Of a DNA stretch of 64,000 nucleotides, positions 52,321 through 61,705 are shown piece by piece. The notes under the pieces are model-generated. The model did no database searches. It was not told the origin of the DNA and saw only the letters and a list, made by a program, of their open reading frames with translations. The stretch is taken from positions 62,001 to 126,000 of the forward strand of contig NZ_JBNLIA010000001.1 in NCBI RefSeq assembly GCF_050122995.1, given 5' to 3'. The translations under genes were made by a program, and so were the position numbers. Position 1 is the first letter of the stretch. Every line of letters starts with the position of its first letter. The DNA comes from Haloparvum alkalitolerans. Lineage in GTDB: Archaea; Halobacteriota; Halobacteria; Halobacteriales; Haloferacaceae.

Positions 52321-54092
52321 TGTTCGAGGCGGTTCCGCCGTTCGCGGTGCTGGCGGTCGCGGCCGCGCTGGTGGTGCTGCTGCCGCGCGGCGTCGGGCAC
52401 CTGCTGGGCGCGTCGGCGACGGCGTTCGTGTTCGCGCAGGCGCTGCTGATCGGCGACGGCGCCCACCTCGCGACGACGTTCCTCGGCTTCGACGCCGTCT
52501 TCCTCCACGTCGACGACTTCTCCCGGCTGATGGGCGTCGTCGTCGGCTTCCTCGCGACCGCGGCGGTCGCGTACGCCTACGGCAGCGACGCGCCGCGGTG
52601 GACGACCGGGCTCGCGTTAGCGTACGTCGGCTCCACCGTGGGGACGATCTACGCCGGCGACTGGCTCACCCTGATCTTCTGGTGGGAGCTGATGGCCGTC
52701 ACCTCGACGCTGCTGGTCTGGCACTACGGCGGCGAGGCGGTCCGGGCCGGCTACCGTTACGCGCTGGTCCACGGCATCGGCGGGACGCTGCTGCTCGGCG
52801 CGGTCGCCGTCCACGGCGCGTCGATGCTCGGCACCGTACCGCTCGACGCCATCTTCCTGTTCTCGGAGACGGACGGGATCCACCCGGCCGCGACGACGCT
52901 GGCCGCGCTCGGCATCGGGATCAACTGCGGGTTCGTCTTCCTGCACACGTGGCTGCCGGACACCTACCCGCGACCGCACGTCGCGGCGTCGGTGTTCCTC
53001 TCGGTGTTCACGACCAAGACCGCGGTGTACGTGATGTACCGCGCGTTCCCCGAGGGCGGGATGTGGCTGGCGTACCTCGGCGGGATCATGGCCGTCTACG
53101 GCGCGTTCTTCGCGCTGCTCCAGTACGACCCCCGCCGGCTGCTCTCGTACCACATTCAGGCCCAGGTCGGCTACATGCTCGCGGGCATCGGGCTGGCGAC
53201 GTACGTCGGCGAGTTCGCGGTCACGGGCGGCTTCGCCCACCTGTTCAACAACGTGCTCTACAAGAGCCTGCTGTTCATGGCGGTCGGCGCGGTCGTCTAC
53301 CGCACCGGCCTGCAGGACATCAGGGAGATGGGCGGGCTCTGGAGGGAGATGCCGCTGACGTTCCTGTTGTACGTCGCCGGCGCGGCCTCCATTACGGCCG
53401 TCCCCGGCTTCAACGGCTTCATCTCGAAGGGGATGGTGATCGACTCCGCCCACGAGGTCCACAACGTCGAGCTGCTGTTCGGCGAGGGGCTGCTCTGGTG
53501 GCTGCTCATCCTCGGCGGCGTCGGGACGTTCATGTCGTTCATCAAGCTCGGCTACTACGTCTTCTTCCACGGCGAGGCGACGAGCAGTCCGCGGGACGCG
53601 ACCGCGTTCCAGACCGTGGGGATGGCGCTTGCGGCCGGCGCCTGCCTCTTCTTCGGCGTCTTCTACTACCAGCTGATCGAGCTGATGCCGTTCACGGAGC
53701 TGATCTTGAGCGAGGACGTCTACTTCAAGCCGTACAGCGCGAGCCACCTGACCGAGTCGGCGTGGCTGCTGACGGCCGGCTTCGTTGGCTTCTTCGCGCT
53801 GAAGGGACCGCTGGGCACGCTCTCGCACTACATGCGCGACGTGGACGCGGTGCTGTTCCCGGCGGCGTTCTACGCCGGCCGCGGCGCGGTCTGGGGCGTC
53901 ACCGAGGTGTGGGCGGTCGTCGACCGGGTCACGATGGGGGTCGCCGGCGCGGTGATGTGGGCCGCGACCCACCCGCGAACCGCCGCCCGCCGCGTCGGCG
54001 TCGACGCGGAGATCAGGACGGGGATCGGCCGCGGCGTGATGATCCTCACGCTCGCGGCCGCCGCGGCGCTGGTCGTGCTGCTGTACGGCTGA
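52320..54092 (+). CDS. Mrp-type antiporter, third NuoL/M/N-like subunit
   Basis: A 590-residue proton-conducting subunit, last in the operon, with about 14 membrane helices. Landmarks are the Glu of LTLIFWWELMAVTSTLLVWH, TWLPDTYPRPHVAASVFLSV in the quinone-like region and AHLFNNVLYKSLLFMAVGAV. A C-terminal amphipathic stretch and final helix end at the stop. It may take the place of the N-terminal half of bacterial MrpA. The operon has nine genes and no other subunit in the window; the next gene is on the opposite strand. Confidence 0.88.
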   Translation: MFEAVPPFAVLAVAAALVVLLPRGVGHLLGASATAFVFAQALLIGDGAHLATTFLGFDAVFLHVDDFSRLMGVVVGFLATAAVAYAYGSDAPRWTTGLALAYVGSTVGTIYAGDWLTLIFWWELMAVTSTLLVWHYGGEAVRAGYRYALVHGIGGTLLLGAVAVHGASMLGTVPLDAIFLFSETDGIHPAATTLAALGIGINCGFVFLHTWLPDTYPRPHVAASVFLSVFTTKTAVYVMYRAFPEGGMWLAYLGGIMAVYGAFFALLQYDPRRLLSYHIQAQVGYMLAGIGLATYVGEFAVTGGFAHLFNNVLYKSLLFMAVGAVVYRTGLQDIREMGGLWREMPLTFLLYVAGAASITAVPGFNGFISKGMVIDSAHEVHNVELLFGEGLLWWLLILGGVGTFMSFIKLGYYVFFHGEATSSPRDATAFQTVGMALAAGACLFFGVFYYQLIELMPFTELILSEDVYFKPYSASHLTESAWLLTAGFVGFFALKGPLGTLSHYMRDVDAVLFPAAFYAGRGAVWGVTEVWAVVDRVTMGVAGAVMWAATHPRTAARRVGVDAEIRTGIGRGVMILTLAAAAALVVLLYG

Positions 54093-54125
54093 TCCCCGTC
54101 GGCCCGCGCCCGGATCCGCGGCGGC

Positions 54126-54848
54126 TCACTTCCGCTGCGGGCTTTCGCCGATGGACGCGTAGCCGAGCGCGTCCTGCCAGTAGAACCGCGGGCCGAGAAC
54201 GAGGTACGCCGACGCCAGGAACAACAGCGCGAACGCGAATATCCGTCCCAGGTGCCCCGTCAGCACCACCGCGAGCGCCTGGACGACGCCCATCACGAGC
54301 GCGTCCTGCGCGTGGAGGTCGGGGTAGGTGATCGTCGAGACCATCAGCGCGGCGAAGAGCCCGGCGGCGGGCACCAGGACGACCGGCGCCGTGTAGCCAG
54401 CGAGCACCGCGGCCGCGAGGATGCTGGCCGCGAGTGTCGTCGGCACGCCCTCCGTCTCGTCCTCCTCGGCGTCGTAGGCGGTGTAAAGCCCCAGCCGCGT
54501 CACCGCCATCGCCACGTACAGCGCCGGGACGGCGACGCCGAGCGCCAGCCGGACCGGCTCGTCCGCGAGCGTCCACGCCTCGGTCGCGGCGACCGCGACG
54601 AGCATCGCCGGCGCGACGCCGAAGGAGGCGACGTCCGCCAGCGAGTCGAGGTACGGGCCCGCGGGCGTCGACCCGCGGCGGCGGGCGACGACGCCGTCCA
54701 GCCCGTCCGCGATGGCGCCGAACAGCACCAGTCTGGCGGCGAGGCCGAGGTCGACGCTGGCGGCGACGACGGCGACGAACCCGACCGCGGCGTTCGTCAC
54801 CGTGACCGCGTCCGCCAGCCCGAGTCGCCCAACGAACCGCGGTTGCAT
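54126..54848 (-). CDS. pssA: CDP-alcohol phosphatidyltransferase, phosphatidylserine synthase-like
   Basis: A 240-residue membrane enzyme that transfers a phospho-lipid head group from CDP-diacyl or CDP-archaeol to an alcohol such as serine. The CDP-alcohol motif is complete: DGLDGVVARRRGSTPAGPYL followed by DSLAD, with the four Asp and Arg/Gly in their usual spacing (about residues 50-75). It has six or so helices, then a C-terminal soluble tail. Serine as substrate is inferred from the haloarchaeal family. A TATA-like GTATAAAG lies about 33 bp upstream of the ATG. Convergent with the antiporter operon. Confidence 0.82.
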   Translation of the reverse strand: MQPRFVGRLGLADAVTVTNAAVGFVAVVAASVDLGLAARLVLFGAIADGLDGVVARRRGSTPAGPYLDSLADVASFGVAPAMLVAVAATEAWTLADEPVRLALGVAVPALYVAMAVTRLGLYTAYDAEEDETEGVPTTLAASILAAAVLAGYTAPVVLVPAAGLFAALMVSTITYPDLHAQDALVMGVVQALAVVLTGHLGRIFAFALLFLASAYLVLGPRFYWQDALGYASIGESPQRK

Positions 54849-55017
54849 ATCCCCTGGGTGACCGAGCGCGGGTTTACGTCTTTATACTCCCGCCCCGCCG
54901 ACGCGGCGCCGGGGATGAACGGCCGCCGGCCGCACGGACCGAGGAGGACGCGGGCGTCGCCTCGGGGGGTTTTTATCGGCCGCATGCGACGGAGGGAGTG
55001 AGCCGCGAGACGCCACG

Positions 55018-56385
55018 ATGGATCAGGACAACGCGCCGGACGACGCCGCCGAGGCGGGGGCGATGGACGCCTTTCGCCGGTTCTTCGCCCTGGAGCGCGA
55101 CGTGCTGGTGCTGTCGCTGGCGATGTTCGCCTTCAGCCTCGGCTTCCAGATGACCAGCCGGTTCCTCCCGGAGTACCTGGTCGCGCTCGGCGCATCCGGG
55201 TTCGTCGTCGGGCTGTTCGGGACGGTCGGTAACGTCATCTCCGCCGTCTACCCGTACCCGGGCGGGGCGATCTCGGACCGCATCGGATCGCGGTACGCGC
55301 TGACGGCGTTCGGGCTGGTCTCGACGCTCGGCTTCGCCGTCTGGCTGGTCGCCCCGAGCGTCGGGGCGGTCACGGTCGCTGGCGTGACCGTCGAGCCGTG
55401 GGTCTGGGTCTTCGTGGGGCTGCTCCTCGCGCAGGCGTGGAAGTCGTTCGGCCTCGGCGCGACGTTCGCGGTCGTCAAGCAGGCGACGGCCCCCTCCCGG
55501 CTGGCGGCCGGCTTCGCCAGCACCGAGACGTTCCGCCGGACGGCGTTCCTGATCGGACCCGTGCTCGCGGCGGTCCTTATCGGTCTCCACCCGGCGTTCA
55601 CCGTGAGCTTCCGGTACGTGCTCGCCGTGGGCGTCCTCTTCGGGGCCGCGGGGACGCTGGCCCAACACCTCCTGTACGACGCGAGTGAGGACTCGCTCGG
55701 CGGCGGGTCGTTCGAGGGCGTCGCGCGGATCCGCGCGGACCTCCGCGACATGCCGGCCCCGCTCCGGCCGCTGCTGATCGGCGACACGCTCGTCCGCTTC
55801 GCGAACGGGATGGTGTACGTCTTCTTCGTGCTCGTCGTGACGCAGGTGTTCGCGGTCGGGGTGGAGACGACCGTCGCCGTCGGCGGCCTCTCGTACGCCG
55901 TCGACCTCTCGCCGCAGGCGTTCTTCGGCTACCTGCTGGGCGTCGAGATGCTGGTCGCGCTGCTGACGATGGCGCCCGCGGCGAAACTGGCCGAGCGCGT
56001 CGGGCTCAAGCCGGTCGTCGCGCTCGGGTTCCTCGTGTACGGCGCGTTCCCCGTGGTGCTGATCTACGGCCCCGAACTCCTCTCGCCGGCGCTGTCGGTC
56101 CAGTGGGCGCTGGTCCTCGTCTTCGCCTTCTCTGGGCTCCGGTTCGCCGGGCTGCCGTCACATAAGGCGCTCATCGTCGGCCCCGCCGAGCGGGGCGCCG
56201 GCGGCCGCGTCACCGGGACCTACTACCTGCTCCGGAACCTCGTCGTGATCCCGAGCGCGGCGATCGGCGGCGCCCTCTGGGAGTTCGTCACCCCCGAGGC
56301 CGCGTTCACCCTCGCGGCGGTCGTCGGCGTCGTCGGAACGGGCTACTTCCTCGTCTACGGCGAGGAGTTCGAGGCGTACGCATAG
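55018..56385 (+). CDS. MFS family transporter
   Basis: A 455-residue 12-helix major-facilitator protein. Helix pairs such as MFAFSLGFQMTSRFLPEYLV and the loop motif between helices 2 and 3 (GAISDRIGSRYALTAFG, with the family DRxG-type signature) identify it. No substrate-specific motif was recognised; a drug or metabolite efflux role is possible but unsupported. It has a short 5' leader after a TATA-like TTTTTATCG near 54968. It stands alone. Confidence 0.85.
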   Translation: MDQDNAPDDAAEAGAMDAFRRFFALERDVLVLSLAMFAFSLGFQMTSRFLPEYLVALGASGFVVGLFGTVGNVISAVYPYPGGAISDRIGSRYALTAFGLVSTLGFAVWLVAPSVGAVTVAGVTVEPWVWVFVGLLLAQAWKSFGLGATFAVVKQATAPSRLAAGFASTETFRRTAFLIGPVLAAVLIGLHPAFTVSFRYVLAVGVLFGAAGTLAQHLLYDASEDSLGGGSFEGVARIRADLRDMPAPLRPLLIGDTLVRFANGMVYVFFVLVVTQVFAVGVETTVAVGGLSYAVDLSPQAFFGYLLGVEMLVALLTMAPAAKLAERVGLKPVVALGFLVYGAFPVVLIYGPELLSPALSVQWALVLVFAFSGLRFAGLPSHKALIVGPAERGAGGRVTGTYYLLRNLVVIPSAAIGGALWEFVTPEAAFTLAAVVGVVGTGYFLVYGEEFEAYA

Positions 56386-56487
56386 GTGTCCCTCGGGAGC
56401 GGACCCTCGCCCGACGCTCGCGACCGCGTTCTCGCCGCGTGGGACCGATCCGGGTTACATAAGCGCCGCCGGGCCTCACGTGGGGGT

Positions 56488-56916
56488 ATGGACCGCAGAC
56501 GCTTCCTCGCGGCCGCCGGCGCGGTCGGCGCCGCCGCGACCGGTGCGCTGTCGGGGTGTCTCGGGGCGCGGGGCGGCTCCGCGGCCGACTACGACGTGGG
56601 GATGACCGCCACGGCGTTCGCGCCCGAGGAGGTGACCGTCGCGGTCGGAGAGACGGTCGTCTGGCACAACAACAGCTCCCGGACCCACACCGTGACCGCC
56701 TACGAGGGCGCGCTCCCGGAGGGCGCCGCGTTCTTCGCCACCGGCGGCTTCGAGGACGAGGAGACTGCCCGCGAGGCGTGGTGGAGCGACCGCGGCGGCG
56801 CGCTGGAGAACGGCGACGAGTTCAGCCACACCTTCGAGGTGGCGGGCACCTACGACTACGTCTGTATCCCCCACGAGCAGGGCGGGATGCTCGGCACCGT
56901 CGTCGTCGAGGAGTGA
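56488..56916 (+). CDS. Halocyanin-like blue copper lipoprotein
   Basis: A 142-residue membrane-anchored cupredoxin that probably carries electrons at the outer cell face. It has a twin-arginine start (MDRRRFLAAAGAVG), lipobox LSGC, and a plastocyanin-like domain with copper ligands His in ETVVWHNNSSRTHTV and Cys/His/Met in YVCIPHEQGGMLG. The ATG follows TTACATAAG by about 27 bp. It lies just upstream of two genes that handle copper and is probably linked to them in function though transcribed separately. Confidence 0.88.
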   Translation: MDRRRFLAAAGAVGAAATGALSGCLGARGGSAADYDVGMTATAFAPEEVTVAVGETVVWHNNSSRTHTVTAYEGALPEGAAFFATGGFEDEETAREAWWSDRGGALENGDEFSHTFEVAGTYDYVCIPHEQGGMLGTVVVEE

Positions 56917-56938
56917 GGCGACGGAACCCATAACCGCG

Positions 56939-56980
56939 ATGGACCACAACCACGAACGACGACACCCACCCGTGCGATGA
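56939..56980 (+). CDS. Possible 13-aa His-containing micro-ORF before the SafE-like gene
   Basis: A 13-codon ORF (MDHNHERRHPPVR) ends TGA overlapping the next ATG as ATGA. Three His in 13 residues beside copper genes is curious, but no promoter at the right distance was found and the overlap can arise by chance. Confidence 0.2.
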   Translation: MDHNHERRHPPVR

Positions 56981-57819
56981 TCGAACGATCCGCGCTCCTC
57001 GGCTCCGACGTGCTGCTGTTCGTAGCCGTGGGGCTGCTCGCCGGGGCACACTGTCTGGGGATGTGCGGCCCGCTCGTGACGATGTACGCCGAGCGGATGG
57101 ACGGGACGGCGACCGACGGCGGGAGCGCGGCGACGGGCGCCCCCGGTTCGGGGACGACCGCGACCGACGCCCGCGGAGGACACCTCACGCTCTACGAGGT
57201 GCGACAGCACGCGCTGTTCAACGTCGGGCGGGCGACCAGCTACGCGCTGATCGGCGGCCTGATGGGCGCGCTCGGCGGCGCGGTGTTCCTGAGCGCGGAC
57301 GAGCTGACCGCGGCCGCGGCGCCGATTCGGGGGACGGTCGGCGTCCTCGTCGGCGCCGCCGTGATCCTCGTCGGGGTCAACTACGCGCTCGGCCGGAGCG
57401 CCGCGGGACTCCACGTTCCGGGGCTCTCGCTCGACCGCCTGTTCGGGGTGCTGACGACCCGGATCGACCGGCTGGCCGGCGGCCCGGGGATCGTCGCGCT
57501 CGGCGGCCTCCACGGCCTGTTGCCGTGCCCGATCCTCTACCCCGCGTACCTCTACGCGTTCGCGGCCGGGTCGGCGACGACGGGGTTCGTCCTGCTGGGG
57601 GCGCTCGGGCTCGGAACGATCCCCACCGTCTTCGCGTACGGCACGCTGATCGACTCCGTCTCGGCGGCGCGGCGACGGCGGGTCCACCGCGTCCTCGGCG
57701 TCGCGTTCCTGCTGCTCGGCTACATCCCGCTTTCACACGGCCTGATGGAGTTCGGGATCCACCTGCCGCACTTCCCGGTGCCGTTCTACAGCCCGTTCGA
57801 GACGGGGATGGCGCACTGA
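56977..57819 (+). CDS. SafE/TauE-type membrane protein (copper-oxidase assembly-like)
   Basis: A 280-residue polytopic membrane protein of the sulfite exporter TauE/SafE family, in the subgroup with the signature AHCLGMCGPLVTMYA near the N-terminus, found next to FixI/CcoI copper ATPases in oxidase-assembly clusters. It has a Gly/Ala/Thr-rich loop (about 45-65) and about six helices, with the second landmark GGLHGLLPCPILYPAYLYAF. The function is not known for any haloarchaeal member; copper or thiol-related transport is inferred from neighbours. Followed 34 bp later by the P-type ATPase, so likely one transcript. Confidence 0.82.
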   Translation: MIERSALLGSDVLLFVAVGLLAGAHCLGMCGPLVTMYAERMDGTATDGGSAATGAPGSGTTATDARGGHLTLYEVRQHALFNVGRATSYALIGGLMGALGGAVFLSADELTAAAAPIRGTVGVLVGAAVILVGVNYALGRSAAGLHVPGLSLDRLFGVLTTRIDRLAGGPGIVALGGLHGLLPCPILYPAYLYAFAAGSATTGFVLLGALGLGTIPTVFAYGTLIDSVSAARRRRVHRVLGVAFLLLGYIPLSHGLMEFGIHLPHFPVPFYSPFETGMAH

Positions 57820-57853
57820 GACCCGACCGAGAGCCCGCATCGAGAGAGACACC

Positions 57854-60394
57854 ATGAACGACACCACCTGCACGCTGTGTGACCTCCCCGCGGACGAGGA
57901 GACGTTCCGCGACGACGCCGGCAATCCCTTCTGCTGTGAGGGCTGTCTCCAGGTCCACGACGCGCTCGGCGAGACCGACGCGGTCGACGCGGCCGATGTC
58001 CGCGAGCGCGCGGCGGATCGCGGCGCCGGAGAGTCCGGCGCGAACGACCCAGAGACGGCCGACACGGACGCCCCCGCCGACCACGAGGCGACCTTCCTCG
58101 AGGTGGACGGGATGCACTGTGCGACCTGCGAGGCGTTCATCGAGTCGGTCGCCACCTCGACTGAGGGCGTCTCCGCCGCGAGCGCGAGCTACGTCACCGA
58201 GACGGTGCGGATCGATCACGACCCGGACGCGGTCTCGGGAGACGACCTGCAGGACGCCGTCTCGGGACTGGGCTACTCCGCGTATCCCCGCGACGACGCG
58301 TTCGCGCGCCGGCAGGCGGACAACATGGCGACCGCCCGCCTCGCCGCGGGCGTCATGGTCGGGATGGCGGTCATGCTCCAGTACATCGTCATCATCTACC
58401 CGACCTACTTCGCGTTCCCCTTCTACGACCAGCGGACGCTCGACTACCTGGAGTCCGCGATGGGCGCCTCCGGCGGCAACTACTTCTTCATCGTCGTCGG
58501 GGTGCTGACGACCATCGTCCTGCTGTTCACCGGGAAGCCGATCCTCAGAGGGGCGTACGTCAGCCTCAGGACGCGGTCGCCGAACATGGACCTCCTGGTG
58601 GCGCTCGCAGCCTCCAGCGCGTACGTCTACAGCGTGCTGGCGCTCATCGTCGCCGACAACCCGCACGTCTACTTCGACGTGACCGTCGCGATCATCGTCA
58701 TCGTCACCGTCGGGAACAACTACGAGGCGTCGGTCAAGCGCCGCGCGACCGAACTCCTCTCGGACCTGACCGCGGTACAGGTCGACGAGGCGCGCCGGGT
58801 GACGAGCGAGGTGAACGGGGACGGAACGGGAACGGCGGCGTTCGAGGAAGTGGCGGTCGACGACCTCGCCGCGGGCGACCGCGTGCTCGTCCGCGAGGGG
58901 GAACGGATCCCGGTCGACGGCGCGGTCCTCGAGGGCGAGGCGCCGGTCGACGAGGCGGTCGTCACCGGCGAGTCGGTCCCGGTCGCGAAGGCGCCGGGCG
59001 ACCGCGTCGTCGGCGGTTCGGTCGTCGCCGACGGTGCCATCACCGTCGAAGTGGGCGCCGAGGCCACGAGCAGTCTCGACCGCATCGCCGAGTTGGTGTG
59101 GGACCTCCAGAGCTCAAACCACGGCGTGCAGGGGCTCGCCGACCGGCTCGCGACCGTCTTCGTCCCGCTGGTGCTCGCGCTGGCGGTGTTGGCGGCGGCG
59201 GGCTACCTCGCGCTCGGCGCCGCGGTCCCCGACGCGATGCTCGTCGGGCTCACCGTCCTCATCGTCTCCTGTCCGTGCGCGCTCGGGCTCGCGACCCCGC
59301 TGGCGGTCGCGTCCGGGTTACGCGACGCGCTCCGGCGGAGCATCGTCGTCTTCGACGAGACGGTGTTCGAGCGGCTCCGGGACGCCGACACCGTCGTGTT
59401 CGACAAGACCGGGACGCTCACGACCGGGGACTTCCGGGTCGTCGAGACCGACTGCGGCGACGACCTGCTCGCGGCGGCCGCGGCGCTGGAGCGGCGGTCC
59501 TCGCACCCGGTCGCGGCCGCCATCGCCGACGCCGACCCGGCCGCTGCTGAGTCGGAGGCGGCGGTCGCCGCGGACGGCGGCGCGGTCGCGTCCGGATCGA
59601 AGCCCTCCGAGGCCGGAGCGGCGGACGCCTCGGGCGCCGAAAGGGACGGTCCGTCGGTCGAGGAGTTCCGAACCCACGCGAAGGGCGTCTCCGGCGTCGT
59701 CGACGGCCGCGAGGTCGTCGTCGGGCATCCGGACCTGTTCGCGGCCCGTGGCTGGACAGTCCCGGACGCGGTCGCGCGGGCGGTCGCGGAGGCGCGCGAG
59801 ACGGGCCGCGTCCCGGTCGCCGTGGGGCGCGACGGAACCGCGGAGGGCGTGGTCGTGGTCGGCGACGAACTCCGGGAGGGCTGGGAGGACGTGCTCTCGG
59901 GGCTCGCTGAGCGCGGCGTCGAGGTCGTGGTCCTGACGGGCGACGACGAGCGCGCGGCGGCCGCCTTCTCCGACCACCCCGCCATCTCGCAGGTGTTCGC
60001 GGGCGTCCCGCCGGAGGGGAAAGCCGAGACGGTCGGTCGGCTCGCCGCGACCGGCACCACGGTGATGGTCGGTGACGGGACGAACGACGCACCGGCGCTG
60101 GCGCGCGCGGACCTGGGGGTCGCGCTCGGATCGGGCACGGCGATGGCCGCCGACGCCGCGGACGTGGCCATCGTCGACGACGACCTCGGCTCCGTGGAGA
60201 CCGTCTTCGACCTGGCCGCGGCCGCCGGCGCGCGCGTCAAGCAGAACGTCGGCTGGGCCTTCTGTTACAACGCGGTCGCCATCCCGCTGGCGCTGTCGGG
60301 CGCGCTGAACCCCCTGTTCGCGGCGGCCGCGATGGGCGCGAGCAGCCTGCTCGTCGTCACGAACTCCTCGCGCGACCTGCTGGACGAGGAGTGA
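57854..60394 (+). CDS. Copper P1B-type ATPase, FixI/CcoI-like
   Basis: An 846-residue heavy-metal ATPase, probably loading Cu(I) to the outside for a terminal oxidase or halocyanin. N-terminally it has the TRASH-like metal domain of the FixI/CcoI group (CTLCDLP ... FCCEGC, residues 6-33), then an acidic linker and a HMA domain with GMHCATC (about 90-96). The core has eight membrane helices with the CPC motif SCPCALGLATP, phosphorylation motif DKTGTLTTG, SSHPVAAAI and the hinge VGDGTNDAPALARADLGVAL. A low-complexity Ala/Gly insertion (about 575-600) lies in the nucleotide domain. No copper chaperone is adjacent. Confidence 0.92.
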   Translation: MNDTTCTLCDLPADEETFRDDAGNPFCCEGCLQVHDALGETDAVDAADVRERAADRGAGESGANDPETADTDAPADHEATFLEVDGMHCATCEAFIESVATSTEGVSAASASYVTETVRIDHDPDAVSGDDLQDAVSGLGYSAYPRDDAFARRQADNMATARLAAGVMVGMAVMLQYIVIIYPTYFAFPFYDQRTLDYLESAMGASGGNYFFIVVGVLTTIVLLFTGKPILRGAYVSLRTRSPNMDLLVALAASSAYVYSVLALIVADNPHVYFDVTVAIIVIVTVGNNYEASVKRRATELLSDLTAVQVDEARRVTSEVNGDGTGTAAFEEVAVDDLAAGDRVLVREGERIPVDGAVLEGEAPVDEAVVTGESVPVAKAPGDRVVGGSVVADGAITVEVGAEATSSLDRIAELVWDLQSSNHGVQGLADRLATVFVPLVLALAVLAAAGYLALGAAVPDAMLVGLTVLIVSCPCALGLATPLAVASGLRDALRRSIVVFDETVFERLRDADTVVFDKTGTLTTGDFRVVETDCGDDLLAAAAALERRSSHPVAAAIADADPAAAESEAAVAADGGAVASGSKPSEAGAADASGAERDGPSVEEFRTHAKGVSGVVDGREVVVGHPDLFAARGWTVPDAVARAVAEARETGRVPVAVGRDGTAEGVVVVGDELREGWEDVLSGLAERGVEVVVLTGDDERAAAAFSDHPAISQVFAGVPPEGKAETVGRLAATGTTVMVGDGTNDAPALARADLGVALGSGTAMAADAADVAIVDDDLGSVETVFDLAAAAGARVKQNVGWAFCYNAVAIPLALSGALNPLFAAAAMGASSLLVVTNSSRDLLDEE

Positions 60395-60432
60395 GGATCC
60401 GCTGACGGCGGGATACGAACTGCCTGCGCGTG

Positions 60433-61050
60433 CTACGGCACGCGGAACGCCCGGTGCGTGTCGCGCTCGCTCGGCTCCGCGACGAGTTGGACCGCGCCGA
60501 GTTCCGAGAAGACCGCCTTCCAGTCGCGGTGGTACAGCGGGAACTCGCCCTCGACGTAGCTCACGTCCTCCTCGCCGCGGCCGCGCGTCGCGCCGTTCCC
60601 CTCGTTCTCGACGGTACAGAGCAGGTCGTCGGCGACGCGGACGACCTCCTCGAACACCCACGTGTCCTCGGGGTGGACGTGCTGGAGCGTCTCCACGGAG
60701 TAGACCGCGTCGAAGCGCCCGTCCGCGAACTCCGGCAGGAGGTCCTCGATGGCGCCCGCGTGGAAGGTCCCGGTCTCGCGGAGGTCCGGGTAGTGCTCGG
60801 CCATCACGTCGAACGCGTCGGGGTTGATGTCGATCCCGGTCAGGTTCTCGAAGCCCGCCCGTCGGAGGTGTTCGAGGTGACGGCCGGAGCTACAGCCCAC
60901 CTCGAGGATCGCGGCGTCCTCGTCGGCGTAGAAGTCGAGGATCGAGCGGAGCCACTCGCTGGTCTCGGTCGCGCCCTCGTCGGCGTAGTAGGCGGGCGAG
61001 TAGTCGCCCGTGCGCTCGGCCCAGTCGCGGCGCACGTCGTTTGGGTCCAC
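60433..61050 (-). CDS. SAM-dependent methyltransferase, class I
   Basis: A 205-residue class-I Rossmann methyltransferase. Motif I AILEVGCSSGRHLEHLRRAG and post-I GIDINPDAFDVMAEHYPDLR bind S-adenosylmethionine; a YSVETLQHVHPEDTWVFEEV region is the motif IV area. The substrate is not indicated. The GTG at 61050 lies about 26 bp after CATTTATCGC, so the gene is likely leaderless; longer upstream reading is basic and not coding-like. Confidence 0.85.
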   Translation of the reverse strand: MDPNDVRRDWAERTGDYSPAYYADEGATETSEWLRSILDFYADEDAAILEVGCSSGRHLEHLRRAGFENLTGIDINPDAFDVMAEHYPDLRETGTFHAGAIEDLLPEFADGRFDAVYSVETLQHVHPEDTWVFEEVVRVADDLLCTVENEGNGATRGRGEEDVSYVEGEFPLYHRDWKAVFSELGAVQLVAEPSERDTHRAFRVP

Positions 61051-61200
61051 GCCAGCGCGTACGCCCCGCGGGCGATAAATGCCCTCCGGCCGCGTTCCGC
61101 GCTCGTCCCCCGCGGCGTGCCGCTCCGCACCACTCGCTCGTGTGCGCCCGTTGCACCGGGCGAAAGGTATTCGTCGCTGTCTCGCCTCCACACGCACACA

Positions 61201-61671
61201 ATGCGAGTCCGACCGGCGCGTCCCGGCGACGCCGAGACGCTACGGACGGCGGTTTCCCGCGGCGGCGAGACTACCGTGTTCGACGACACCGGCGCACCGA
61301 TCCTCGACGTCTCCGCGGCCGGCGTGCGCGAGGCCGCGGCCGCGGCCGACTGCTGCTTTCTGGTCGAGGAGGGGGGCCGGCCCGTGGGGCTGGCGCTGGC
61401 CCATCCCGACCACGAGGGCGCGGAGGCCGAACTCCTCTCGCTGTGGGTCCATCCGGAGTTCCTGGGCGAGGGCATCGCGGCGCGCCTCCTCGAACGCGTC
61501 GCTCGATCGCTCCGCGAGCAGGGCATCGAGCGGCTCCGCACGACCGCGGCGGCGGACGCGGCCAGCGCCCGCGAGTTCTTCGCCGCGAAGGGGTTCTCCC
61601 ACCGCGAGACCAGCGACGACCGCGACGGCCACGAGGTCGTGATGATCGCGGCGCTCGAGGACCTTCTCTGA
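61201..61671 (+). CDS. GNAT family N-acetyltransferase
   Basis: A 156-residue acetyl-CoA-dependent acyltransferase. The motif A region LLSLWVHPEFLGEGIAARLL with GEGIAARLLERVARSL binds the pyrophosphate, and the C-terminal strand and helix (ARDFF-like AREFFAAKGFSHRE) complete the fold. The substrate is unknown. The ATG is near the TATA-like GGTATTCG. Monocistronic. Confidence 0.86.
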   Translation: MRVRPARPGDAETLRTAVSRGGETTVFDDTGAPILDVSAAGVREAAAAADCCFLVEEGGRPVGLALAHPDHEGAEAELLSLWVHPEFLGEGIAARLLERVARSLREQGIERLRTTAAADAASAREFFAAKGFSHRETSDDRDGHEVVMIAALEDLL

Positions 61672-61705
61672 GTCCGCCGGCCGCTCGTTCGGTGGCGGCT
61701 CCCGA

